A stretch of 64,000 bases of DNA from the IMG/VR virus record IMGVR_UViG_3300044712_000991, positions 124,001-188,000 of that record. One strand, 5' to 3'. The position numbers and the translations under genes are program-made. Shown here piece after piece: positions 47,201 to 54,800 of the stretch (position 1 is its first letter; every line of letters starts with the position of its first letter). This DNA comes from a virus. The notes under the pieces are model-generated. The model worked only from the letters and a program-made list of their open reading frames with translations. It was not told the DNA's origin and made no database searches.

Positions 47201-50200
47201 ACTCCCAGGCTGTTCTACCCCACACAGTAGACCCCTTGGGAAAATCAGGCGCGTTCATCACAGACAGACCCTCGCTGAACGTAAAGAGCGATGCCTGTCG
47301 AGCCTGTAGCTGTGGGTAGTACACCAAGGCCTTTCGTGCCTCACGCATCGTATTGACCATCATCTGCCGGGTATCCTCAGACTTCCGCGCATACCCCTGG
47401 GGGATGGTGACCGACACAGGTACCCCGAGTTTCCCGAAGTGTGCGAAGACCATACTGTCCCTCTTACGCAGGCCTGGAAGGGTGACCCTCGTGTGCGATA
47501 GCCTGTCATCCCCATACAGATCGGTGCCCGCGACGTACATCACGAGATCGGGCGTACCAAACGTCTCTGTTGCCTGCACAAGTGCCGCCTGGAGTTTGCT
47601 CAGGTACTGCCTATCCGTCGTTTTCGGAGCAAGTTCCACATCCAACGAACTCCTCTCCTTGTACGAGGGATAGTTGTCAAGTTCGTGCGTGCTGAGGGTG
47701 AAGATGTTCGGGTCGTTCGCCGTACAAACGGCGGTGCCCTGTCCCTGATGAACATCGGTATCCACGATCATCACGCGCTTACCCTGGGCGCTGAGTTTCT
47801 TGGCCGCAATCGCAAGGTCGTTCAGAACACAGTAGCCCTCCCCGCGATCAGGGTACGCGTGGTGTCCCATATCGAACAGTTGTACACTCACACCCGCACG
47901 CAGAGCCTCCTCGTTCGCCCTCATCAACCCACCGGCCGACCTGAGGACAGCCCTCTGCCCACCCTCATCCCACTTCGTAGCCCACCCGTGGCGTGCCTCC
48001 ATGGATTTCTCAGGGGGTCCGAACACATCCTGCACGTACTCAGGGGTGTGCACAAGGAGAGCATCCGCCTCGGTAGCAGCTTCTGGTTCTACGTACTGGT
48101 AGTGTTCGGGCGAGTCCTGAGTGTGAAGGTCGTTCACCGCCGCCTGATACTGATCCATCTGCCACACGTTCCCCGCGTGGTTCTTGAACGCATAGTACTC
48201 GGGGTGCATCACCACGGGCAGCGCTTGCCCAGGTGCCTCTGGTTGAACATCCGCAAAGCGCAGGGAACTCACAGTGTTCTGCGGGTGGTGGGTGTGGAAC
48301 CACTGCACAAACTCCTCGTGCGACATCTCACGCGAGGACAACTTTACGGTCAAGTCCGCAAGGTCGTTCTCATCGATACCCATGTAACTATCGAGCACAT
48401 CATCAGTTAGCCCGTTTGTCCTGAGAAAGTCCATGGAGGCGAGGATGGATGTGCGCTTATTACCATCCGAGAAGGGATGGGTGGTGATGATGGAGTGCAT
48501 GAGAACTGCGGCCTTCTCGATCAGCGTGGGGAACGCTTCGTAGTCCCCGAACCCACTCTGCATCCGCCCGATAGCCGCCTCAAGCAGACCCCGAGTCTCC
48601 GCACGGAGGGCGACCTGTCGTTGCTCCTCCTCCATCACGACCTCGTTGAGTTCGATGATGTCCTCTACCGTGGGGTAGACCGTAGAGCGCTGAAGGATGT
48701 CCGAGAAGGTCAGTAGACTTACTTCAACTTCGCGAACTTCGTGGCGTGCTTGCGCATGAACGCCTTCGCCCATGCCTTCTTCTTGGAAGCTGTTGCTACC
48801 AGCGGTGTTACCATCATTGGAAGTTGCGTGTGGACCCAGGTGGGAGTCACCCACGTAGTATTCGGTAGTGTCGGTCTCGTGTTGTCCATGGTCATCCTCA
48901 TGATTCAATATACCACTAATTTTCGTGAAAGTCAAGCCCCGTTTGACCCACGCAACCTGCCGGAGATTGGTGAACTTCTGAAGTTCGTGGGCGAGGAGGA
49001 GGAACGTGTGTGCCCCCATCTGCGCCTGGACTACGGTGTTTTCCATGGAGCGCCCGTGAATGGCCTCCAACGCAGCGGGGGTGGACAGGGATGCCCACGC
49101 GTTGCTTACCGTCTGCCAATGAAGATCGTTCGCAGGGCGGACATCGGTGACCCTGATGGTCGCCCCAGGGGGCACCCGAGCATCTAGCACATGCTCACGC
49201 ACAAAGCGGGCACCCATGCGGTTGAGTTTGTACTTCTCACCAACCTCGGGCGCGGTGTAGTTGTAGGCGAGCATGTCCGAGGTCTTTGATATCTGCGTGC
49301 GTACGAGTGGTCGGAGTTCCTCCTCGGTCAGCAGGTACGGCACTTTTCCAGTAGAGGATGCCCCGACGTACACCAGGACGAGCACTGTGCTCTCATCGTT
49401 CCGCACGAGCGCATCCCACGCTGCATCCGAACTCTTCTCTTCGAATCCACTCCTGTCCTCTATACCACCATGACCACCCCGAGCATCCCGGAAGCCCTGC
49501 CAAAACGGAGACCTCACGTTGCTTGCTTCCGAGATGTGCACGGTCGAGGCCTTGATGAGCCACCCCCACTTGCTCTTGAAATACAGAAGCCCCTGTTTAG
49601 ACAGGGAGTACTCCTCGCCCTCCTTGAACGCCCCGTGCGTGAGTTCCATCAGGAGCTCGGCCTGCACGGTGTTCAAGGGCATGATGTCCACCGTATCGAA
49701 CGTCCATTCCTGGAAGAAGTCCGCCACTTTGGGGTCATCCCATTCCACCGTATACAATGGACCCTTGTCGGGTCGGTTCATCCACAGCTCAAGAATGCGC
49801 CCACGAGCCCCTAGCAGATCGCTCTCGGTCAATCCAAGAGGTGCCATCATCTCGGGGTACTTGGTGGCCGCGTAGTGTGCCCGCGTGGGGGTGAGCCGTA
49901 CAGGGTCATCCACGGAGTACGTGCTCGGTGCGGCATCCAACGCCTCGGCCTCAAAGCGCAGACTACCCCCCGCGTAAAAACTACCGAACGACTTCCTCCA
50001 CTGTTCCTCCGTACCCCACAGATTGGGGTCTGCCACTGTCGCTAGTGGAAGGTGGAGGAAGAAATACGGATCGTTCGCATCACAGAACTCCACAACGGTC
50101 TCTCCCGCGTTGAAGTCCCAATCTTTGTAGTCATCCTGTAAGCGCTTTTGTGTGCGTATACCGAGGTTCTTCTCTTGCAGACGCTGCTTTACCCGCGCAC

Positions 50201-51755
50201 GAACTGCTTTCGCACTACCAACGAAGACCACCACCCATGTGACAATCGCTTCGTGCCGCATGGGGCGCATACGCATCCCCACCTGTACGGGGGTGCTCAT
50301 GCTCTCCAGCGCCTCGGCTGTGCGCGTACGCTTACCAAACCGCGCCTCATACGCTTCGGGGGTCAGCCAGTGCTTGGGGTTCGCGAGTTGGCGGACAGCC
50401 ACGAAGTAGTCATAGCCAGAACGCCCACCATCGAGTTGGGCTACGAGTTCGTTGTTGGGGAGCGCATGGATAGTCTTGTACTCTAGAGCCCCGCGAGGCA
50501 TACGCTCTACTGCCGTACGCTTGCTAACGATCTCCTTGACCACCCACACGGCGGTCGCATTGGGGCTCGCATGCTTGAACTCCGAGCCCACTTGGACATC
50601 GTTCAGGATGAACTGCAAACCCTCCGCTTGGGTATGGAGGTGTGCCTCGTGCGAGCGTGTGCCCATCATGGGGTGTATGTCCGTCACATACAGCCGGAGA
50701 GGGAGCATGTCGTTCGTGATCCTCAGGGGGAGATCAATGCTCTCCGTGAGCCACATGTGGAGTTCCTCGGAGGTCAGGGGATACTTCGCGAAGAACGCAT
50801 GCTTGAACTCCGTGTAGTTCGCGCTGTACGGGGCGTAGTAGTCCCTCTTTTGGGGCGCTGCGTGCACTACGGTGGGATCAACGACATAGATGAAGCCCCG
50901 CCCAACGACCTCCCTGCCCATGGGTGCCCACACTTGCCAAGGCTGTGCTATCTGCTCGAACTCCCGGAGAGTGGATACTCCCTCCTCGGAGAACAGCCCC
51001 TCGGCGGTCTTCTGAAGTTGCCCCGCCTGCGCGTGTGAGGCTATCTTCCCGTTCGCATCAAAGGTGTACCCGTTGGCACGGAAGGTCTCCACTATCTGCT
51101 CGTACGACCCCTGATAGTCCAGTTCCTTCTGCATCGCGCTCGCGTGCTCACCCTCCAACTCCTGGAACAAGAGAGTCGCGTGCTCCTCCACATCGTTCAA
51201 CGCGTACTTCCAATCCGTATCTGGATACCGCTCTTCAAGGTCACCCTCATCCTCCACGTACGTCGTGCCCCCCATGTGCCCCCGACCGTGGCGGTACTGC
51301 ACACTGATTGCGCCCTCTAGCATCACCCTCAGCGTGAGTGTCCAGTGGGGGTATCCAACATGCCCTCCGCGCTCCACATGCGCCCACAAGGCCTGTGCGA
51401 ACTTCCCGTAGTCCGCGATGTGGAAGTCCCACGCGCTCCCACCTCCAAACGAGTGTTCGTTGAGCTCCCCCCGGATGCCCATGGGCTCCAAGCGGTCTTC
51501 CTTGAACATGTCCGTTACGCCATCAAAGGCATCATTGTCCTCGATATTGATCCCACTGTAGTTCCCCACAGCGATGCCCTGCACATCCTCGGGGAGTTCA
51601 TCAAAGGGGAGGGGTTCGCTGAAGTCATACCCACCATCGGGAGTCTCTTCGTACGAAGGGATAGCAAAGAGACCTTCAGCGAACTTCTTAATGGATTGAA
51701 AAGAAAGGCGCATCGACCGTGCCTCGGCTCGGGTGAGAGTAAGGGTGTATTGCAT
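44268..51755 (-). CDS. Giant polyvalent virion polyprotein 3 (2495 aa) with effector domains
   Basis: Start at MQYTLTLTRAEARSMRL; the longer frame includes the upstream promoter-like element. Leader of 27 residues ends KKFAE|GL. Strict AE(G/A)L or SEGL sites follow near 252, 378, 481, 604, 1497, 1622, 1763 and 1886; degenerate forms (SLLTFSDIL, SLRFADV, SLKFADV) lie near 1019, 1169 and 2158. Between them: unknown domains, a Doc/Fic domain (about 1015-1155), a histone-deacetylase-like domain (about 1180-1470), two RPGQVW-type domains (1625-1885), a papain-like domain (about 2060-2150) and an InPase domain (about 2170-2290). I infer processing in the prohead and injection of the pieces. Confidence 0.8.
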   Translation of the reverse strand: MQYTLTLTRAEARSMRLSFQSIKKFAEGLFAIPSYEETPDGGYDFSEPLPFDELPEDVQGIAVGNYSGINIEDNDAFDGVTDMFKEDRLEPMGIRGELNEHSFGGGSAWDFHIADYGKFAQALWAHVERGGHVGYPHWTLTLRVMLEGAISVQYRHGRGHMGGTTYVEDEGDLEERYPDTDWKYALNDVEEHATLLFQELEGEHASAMQKELDYQGSYEQIVETFRANGYTFDANGKIASHAQAGQLQKTAEGLFSEEGVSTLREFEQIAQPWQVWAPMGREVVGRGFIYVVDPTVVHAAPQKRDYYAPYSANYTEFKHAFFAKYPLTSEELHMWLTESIDLPLRITNDMLPLRLYVTDIHPMMGTRSHEAHLHTQAEGLQFILNDVQVGSEFKHASPNATAVWVVKEIVSKRTAVERMPRGALEYKTIHALPNNELVAQLDGGRSGYDYFVAVRQLANPKHWLTPEAYEARFGKRTRTAEALESMSTPVQVGMRMRPMRHEAIVTWVVVFVGSAKAVRARVKQRLQEKNLGIRTQKRLQDDYKDWDFNAGETVVEFCDANDPYFFLHLPLATVADPNLWGTEEQWRKSFGSFYAGGSLRFEAEALDAAPSTYSVDDPVRLTPTRAHYAATKYPEMMAPLGLTESDLLGARGRILELWMNRPDKGPLYTVEWDDPKVADFFQEWTFDTVDIMPLNTVQAELLMELTHGAFKEGEEYSLSKQGLLYFKSKWGWLIKASTVHISEASNVRSPFWQGFRDARGGHGGIEDRSGFEEKSSDAAWDALVRNDESTVLVLVYVGASSTGKVPYLLTEEELRPLVRTQISKTSDMLAYNYTAPEVGEKYKLNRMGARFVREHVLDARVPPGATIRVTDVRPANDLHWQTVSNAWASLSTPAALEAIHGRSMENTVVQAQMGAHTFLLLAHELQKFTNLRQVAWVKRGLTFTKISGILNHEDDHGQHETDTTEYYVGDSHLGPHATSNDGNTAGSNSFQEEGMGEGVHAQARHEVREVEVSLLTFSDILQRSTVYPTVEDIIELNEVVMEEEQRQVALRAETRGLLEAAIGRMQSGFGDYEAFPTLIEKAAVLMHSIITTHPFSDGNKRTSILASMDFLRTNGLTDDVLDSYMGIDENDLADLTVKLSSREMSHEEFVQWFHTHHPQNTVSSLRFADVQPEAPGQALPVVMHPEYYAFKNHAGNVWQMDQYQAAVNDLHTQDSPEHYQYVEPEAATEADALLVHTPEYVQDVFGPPEKSMEARHGWATKWDEGGQRAVLRSAGGLMRANEEALRAGVSVQLFDMGHHAYPDRGEGYCVLNDLAIAAKKLSAQGKRVMIVDTDVHQGQGTAVCTANDPNIFTLSTHELDNYPSYKERSSLDVELAPKTTDRQYLSKLQAALVQATETFGTPDLVMYVAGTDLYGDDRLSHTRVTLPGLRKRDSMVFAHFGKLGVPVSVTIPQGYARKSEDTRQMMVNTMREARKALVYYPQLQARQASLFTFSEGLSVMNAPDFPKGSTVWGRTAWESSDEDYHYIQQYEVEGVYPRDKMLSMTKFKEHYHVGTDAFYQMMPDDPVIVLWHPMLQYYEFHNLKKDLGVTFFTDLPGDARDIHNDMGPETLHTNTSLFTFAEGLEVMENALQEGQTYEWAEFLKSLRPGQVWEDVESPDAMYACIYNGTIIDAYDMDDETHPFSPDTALTMPEVCDRVKIARGVWLAVPEEGRVLVVPPGGYRGLILDRGPYKLISNSFFKDERTKKRWMRRQQGSLSTHAEGLGTVEPEVGQTYTWVDFLRKLAPRQVWEVGNHLLYIFDPEVVIAWNGVHGVPFSIDNVTDTVTIKGAAWGDATAQNPQEIPWRSSMVTVSAARGPFLLRSNTFFGSKRGLPRRRASLFTFAEGLDVMNGTDFERATQGKKVRISYTKTTPESAETGDFSDSGWQNEEGEEFNFDLEDYLDFGGSITDYIGQVVGRYLLDEGATEDVGGADDSYFTYYENTDMTLNEETQYGYHLVGFTVDELRAVADAVIEGLKRRQMRAAGAVDPKSLVHGQGVETTLRAVTERILDRMQQEGWYPQMGGTPVHTRPTPWHIATGWCEVWAEAAKNALGEGDIVWLDETDAKYSMEGEFFCPHAVLHYGGKWYDPEVPHGVSSVEELPVVHETLTKTTSLKFADVHEDSLVADQDVETEPSEAQIEAGNYKKGHVRLHGLDIVIENPKGSTRCGKDRDGHEWSQEMHSDYGYIKGVRGKDKDELDVVVGEHHDSEFVYVVNQKRKGGRGFDEHKVVMGTHNEEDAIKEYLSNYEKDWLEQQGGTIDGHALTIQQFKDWLEAGTTTEPLTPKAVQETMDTTSTRAYRGLRGQFFQFYAQGSLFETVQKYVQTHARQEFMHKFGAHAVDVVRASRYQLIGVDSSSGLLTFAMYAPTGETLLTLDIPAVQAGLELGAGAAEENLRAIVEAEGATFNGIQRTPSHGSFVVVTEKTTGSTGLIPLESFSPAVLKQKLEDIRERFRG
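44890..45235 (-). other. InPase domain of polyvalent proteins
   Basis: EAGNYKKGHVRLHGLDIVIE, NPKGSTRCGKDRDGHEWSQE, DYGYIKGVRGKDKDELDVVV and GGRGFDEHKVVMG match the inorganic-pyrophosphatase-like (InPase) domain described in phage 'polyvalent proteins' (Iyer and colleagues). Its presence is the best independent sign that the giant ORF carries injected effectors. Enzymatic activity in phages is not established to my knowledge. Confidence 0.75.
45300..45590 (-). other. Papain-like (NlpC/transglutaminase-type) domain
   Basis: HIATGWCEVWAEAAKNALGE gives a Cys at the start of a helix, and CPHAVLHYGGKWYDPEVPHG gives a His on a strand followed by an Asp (HAVLHYGGKWYD). This order Cys-His-Asp is that of papain-fold peptidases and amidases. 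Family membership is inferred from spacing only. Confidence 0.55.
47340..48217 (-). other. Histone-deacetylase-like (AcuC/HDAC) domain
   Basis: Starts VVMHPEYYAFKN and has the full active-site set of class I/II deacetylases: GHHAYPDRGEGYCVLNDLAI (tandem His), IVDTDVHQGQGTA (Asp-x-His zinc ligands), YVAGTDLYGDDRLSHTRVTL (third zinc Asp), and IPQGYA (Tyr). Flanked by a SLRFADV site and a LFTFSEGL site. Likely removes acyl groups from lysine or small molecules after injection. Confidence 0.8.
48285..48718 (-). other. Doc-type Fic domain inside the polyprotein
   Basis: PTVEDIIELNEVVMEEEQRQ, RGLLEAAIGRMQSGFGDYEA, FPTLIEKAAVLMHSIITTHP and the Fic motif HPFSDGNKRTSILASMDFLR with the Doc-like NKR ending. 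Doc phosphorylates EF-Tu and stops translation; this may do likewise. The domain has no start codon of its own, so it is made only as part of the giant protein. Confidence 0.8.
48719..48889 (-). CDS. 56-aa basic protein nested out of frame in the giant ORF
   Basis: ATG at 48889 preceded by GAGGATGA and by a complete sigma70-type promoter (48907-48935). Reads MDNTRPTLPNTTWVTPTWVH and ends in a lysine-rich amphipathic helix (KKKAWAKAFMRKHATKFAKL). In the giant frame the same DNA encodes a low-complexity His/Asp/Gly/Asn stretch, typical of a frame under selection in another register. It ends exactly where the Doc domain begins. A role as antitoxin or as an early DNA-binding protein is possible; unknown. 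Confidence 0.6.
   Translation of the reverse strand: MDNTRPTLPNTTWVTPTWVHTQLPMMVTPLVATASKKKAWAKAFMRKHATKFAKLK
48907..48935 (-). promoter_or_regulatory. Sigma70-type promoter inside the giant ORF
   Basis: TTGACT, 17 bp, TATATT, as in the small-gene operons, but within the coding sequence of the 2495-aa protein. It fits the nested 56-aa gene. Confidence 0.75.
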
Positions 51756-51760
51756 GTCTA

Positions 51761-51772
51761 CCAAAATATAGG
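51761..51772 (-). promoter_or_regulatory. Candidate late-promoter element CCTATATTTTGG
   Basis: Same 12-base pattern as before the spike and membrane-protein genes. Six bases later comes the ATG of the 2495-aa polyprotein gene, which would make its mRNA nearly leaderless if transcription starts here. Confidence 0.45.
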
Positions 51773-51813
51773 GGGATTCCCACACGTTTTACACTCCCCC
51801 TACGGAGTTCTCC

Positions 51814-54800
51814 CTAGTACTCCCGTTGTGGAAGTGGTTGCAGTTGGTCGGGAGACCGCAGATCGCGGAAACTCCTAGAAAATGCCTCCACACCCACAAA
51901 TAGGAGCGACCCAAGCCCATCCTCTGAAGGACTGCCATCGAAGTTCACGTACGACAGCACATACACCCAGTCCTGTCCATGTTGCGCCAAGTCCTCCTCA
52001 GTCACACCATCCTTGGAGAACCTGAGGGGCTCTAGCATCAAACCAATCCGCCACGGTTTAGAGGGTGTCATGTACTTCGCGTGCATGTCCTCCAACGACC
52101 CCGCATCGAACACCCGATACCCGTGATGGGGGAGCACCCCACCTCGGATATAGGGCTCCCCGTGAATGACCATGATGGCCTCCGACATGTCGTTCAACCC
52201 TTCGGCGGTCGCGTGCAGGTCGTAGTCGAACTTAATCGTCCCCCTGAAAATCTCTCCCGACAACTTCTCGGGGGTCACCCACTGATATGGATAATGACGC
52301 GCCAGGGTAGCCACTACGTAGACCTTCATGTCCGCCCAGTTCTTATGTCCTTCTTCAGGAAATGCTACTCTAAGCGCTCCTTCCATGTTCACCATGTCCT
52401 TTAAGTTCCCAAACGCGATGACGACGTACCTGTCCGCATCCTCATACAAATAGGTCTGACCAATGATGCCCAACGGGTCTTCCTCGGTCGGATCGCTCTC
52501 CATGAACTCCAACCCTTCGGCCACCGCGTGCATACTCGACGTAGCCTCCTGGCTGTCATCGAGGTGCCCCATATCACGCATATCAAACGATTCGGCATAG
52601 TCCACATTGATCATCTTTGCTGCCTCCTCGCGGGTGACGAACTTCTGCCCACCCTTGAGCACATAGCCCTCCGTACCGAGGTTTCTGAATGAATCAATCT
52701 CGTACTCCCGTTGGTCGGGTGCTAGGCGATCGAACTCGGGATTGACATCCCGTACGAACCCCTCTATCGCATCCGCATGAGTGTACCCCGTATACAGGTC
52801 ACCGTTCACGAGGAACGCTGGGGCTTCGAAGAGACCCGAGGCCATGATACGCAACGCTGCTGTGCCCTTCAAAGGATCACCGAACTCTCCCCTCCCTCGC
52901 ATCTCAATGGACTCCGCGTAGTCCACGTTGAGCATCCGCGCTGCTTCTTCGCGGGTGACGAACTGGTCATCGTTTGTGATAAACCCATCAATCCCACGCT
53001 CCATGACCTCATCAATAACCCGCCACTGTTCCAACTCTGGGAGGCTGTCAAACTCTGGATCGACTCTTCGAAGATATGCCATTGTCGCATCGGAGTGTGT
53101 GGTACCCGTATAGGTCGCCCCCTCTATCTCAAACGCGGGTGCCTTGAAAAGCCCCGAGGCCGCGAGGTGCACATTGAACGCGGAGTACCCCATACTTGCG
53201 TGCGTACGCCGATACCCCTCTGGCAGGGGGTCTTCCTCCATCAGCCCGAGGTTCCTCAGCGTGCCCACCTCTGCCTGGTCAGCGGGGAGCCTCATGATCT
53301 CCGCTGCCTCTTCGCGGGTCACGTACTGCCCTTGGTTGGTGATGAACCCCTCGCTGTACTCGGGGTGGTTCAGCAGGGCATCGGGCATCTCGGGGTACCC
53401 CTCGGGGAAGTCCAACCCCTCTTCCTCCATGAACGCCCGATACGCTTCGGCGTGCCAGTCACCTGTATAGACCCGCCCATCGGGGAGCTTGATGGCCGCC
53501 GCGAGGAAGGGATACTTCCGAGTGGAGTGCTCCACGAGCGATCCGAGGACATCCCGATCTAAGAGCTCGGAACCTTGCCCACGGAAGAACACGAGCTTCC
53601 TGTCCTCTAGAATGAAGAGCGTATGGGGATACTGTGCCGCGAGCTCAATAATGGCATCCTTGACACCACCTTTGAAGCCCGTGCTCGACTCAATACCCAT
53701 CTCCCCATCCTCGTGGTTGTTCCACACCCGAGCCCACCCCTTGAGGAGCAGGAGCGCGATCTCCTCATAACCCTCTAGCCCCTCTTCAATCTCAGCCACC
53801 TTCTCGTGGTAACGGCTCCACAACAGGCTCGGAGCTACATAAGGATGTCCCTCTGGGGCATCCACAATCTCTCCCTCGGGGGTGATAAAGAATTGCTCCC
53901 CATAACCACGAGCGCCCACGGTGTTCATCATGCCCAACCCCTTCTCAAGCGCAAGGACGGTCGAGAGGAACACCTGAGGACCACACTTGGCCACGATGTA
54001 CAACTGCTGATGCTTATCCAGCGTGGGGGACACATAGACCTCGGGGTGTGCCCTGCGCATCTCCTCGAACGTACCTGTGTCGAGGATGTGGATGAAGTCC
54101 TGCAAGGCCTTGGCGTAGTACTTCTCCCCTGGATGGTACTTCAGAACGGGGTCATCCACGAGTTCCGCCGTACGCCACAATGGTTGCACAGATGGCTTAG
54201 GACCACGAGGATCACCGAAAACAATCTGCCCCCGAGCTAGAAACTCCATCAATGTCGCTTCAGTATCCACGTATGTCTCTTTATCACCGAAACTGTAGTA
54301 AGCCCACACGGGAGTCTCGGGTGTGAATAAGGTGGGCGTGTGGAGTCCCCATACAGGATTATGAAAGGCTATCATCATATCCTTGTACTGACCGACTTCC
54401 TCTAGACGGTTCCAATCTAACGAACCACCATCCATAAAGTGCGCACCCTCAACAAAGATGGTGCCGTACTCTTCTAACCCCTCGGCTCTCACACGCAGAG
54501 AACTCTCCCTGCGCACATCCTTCCCTGGGTGGAGTTCCATCAAGTGCTTCACCCGTGGCCAGAGGTCAGCCAACAACTCTCCCAAGTGCATCTGGTAGTC
54601 AGAGCGTGCGAATGCATCCATGCAGTCCACGACCTCCAAGAGGAACGGCAGAGGATTCTGCGGGGGAACGGATGACCTACGAAGCTCTTGCAGGACATCC
54701 CTCGTGGTCATCCCCAAATCGGATTCAAACGCCCCGCCATCGAACTCCCGCACCTCGCGCTCCATGTCCTCCAAGGGCATGGTGGTCATCGAGCACTGTA

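Noticed and set aside
48285-48718. Free-standing phd-doc type toxin-antitoxin operon
   Set aside because: No start codon with a ribosome-binding site precedes the Doc domain, and the upstream 56-aa protein does not look like Phd. The relation is noted as a possibility only.
37481-51755. Tape-measure protein
   Set aside because: The giant ORFs lack long helical/coiled-coil or transmembrane stretches and instead consist of small mixed domains with repeated AEGL motifs.
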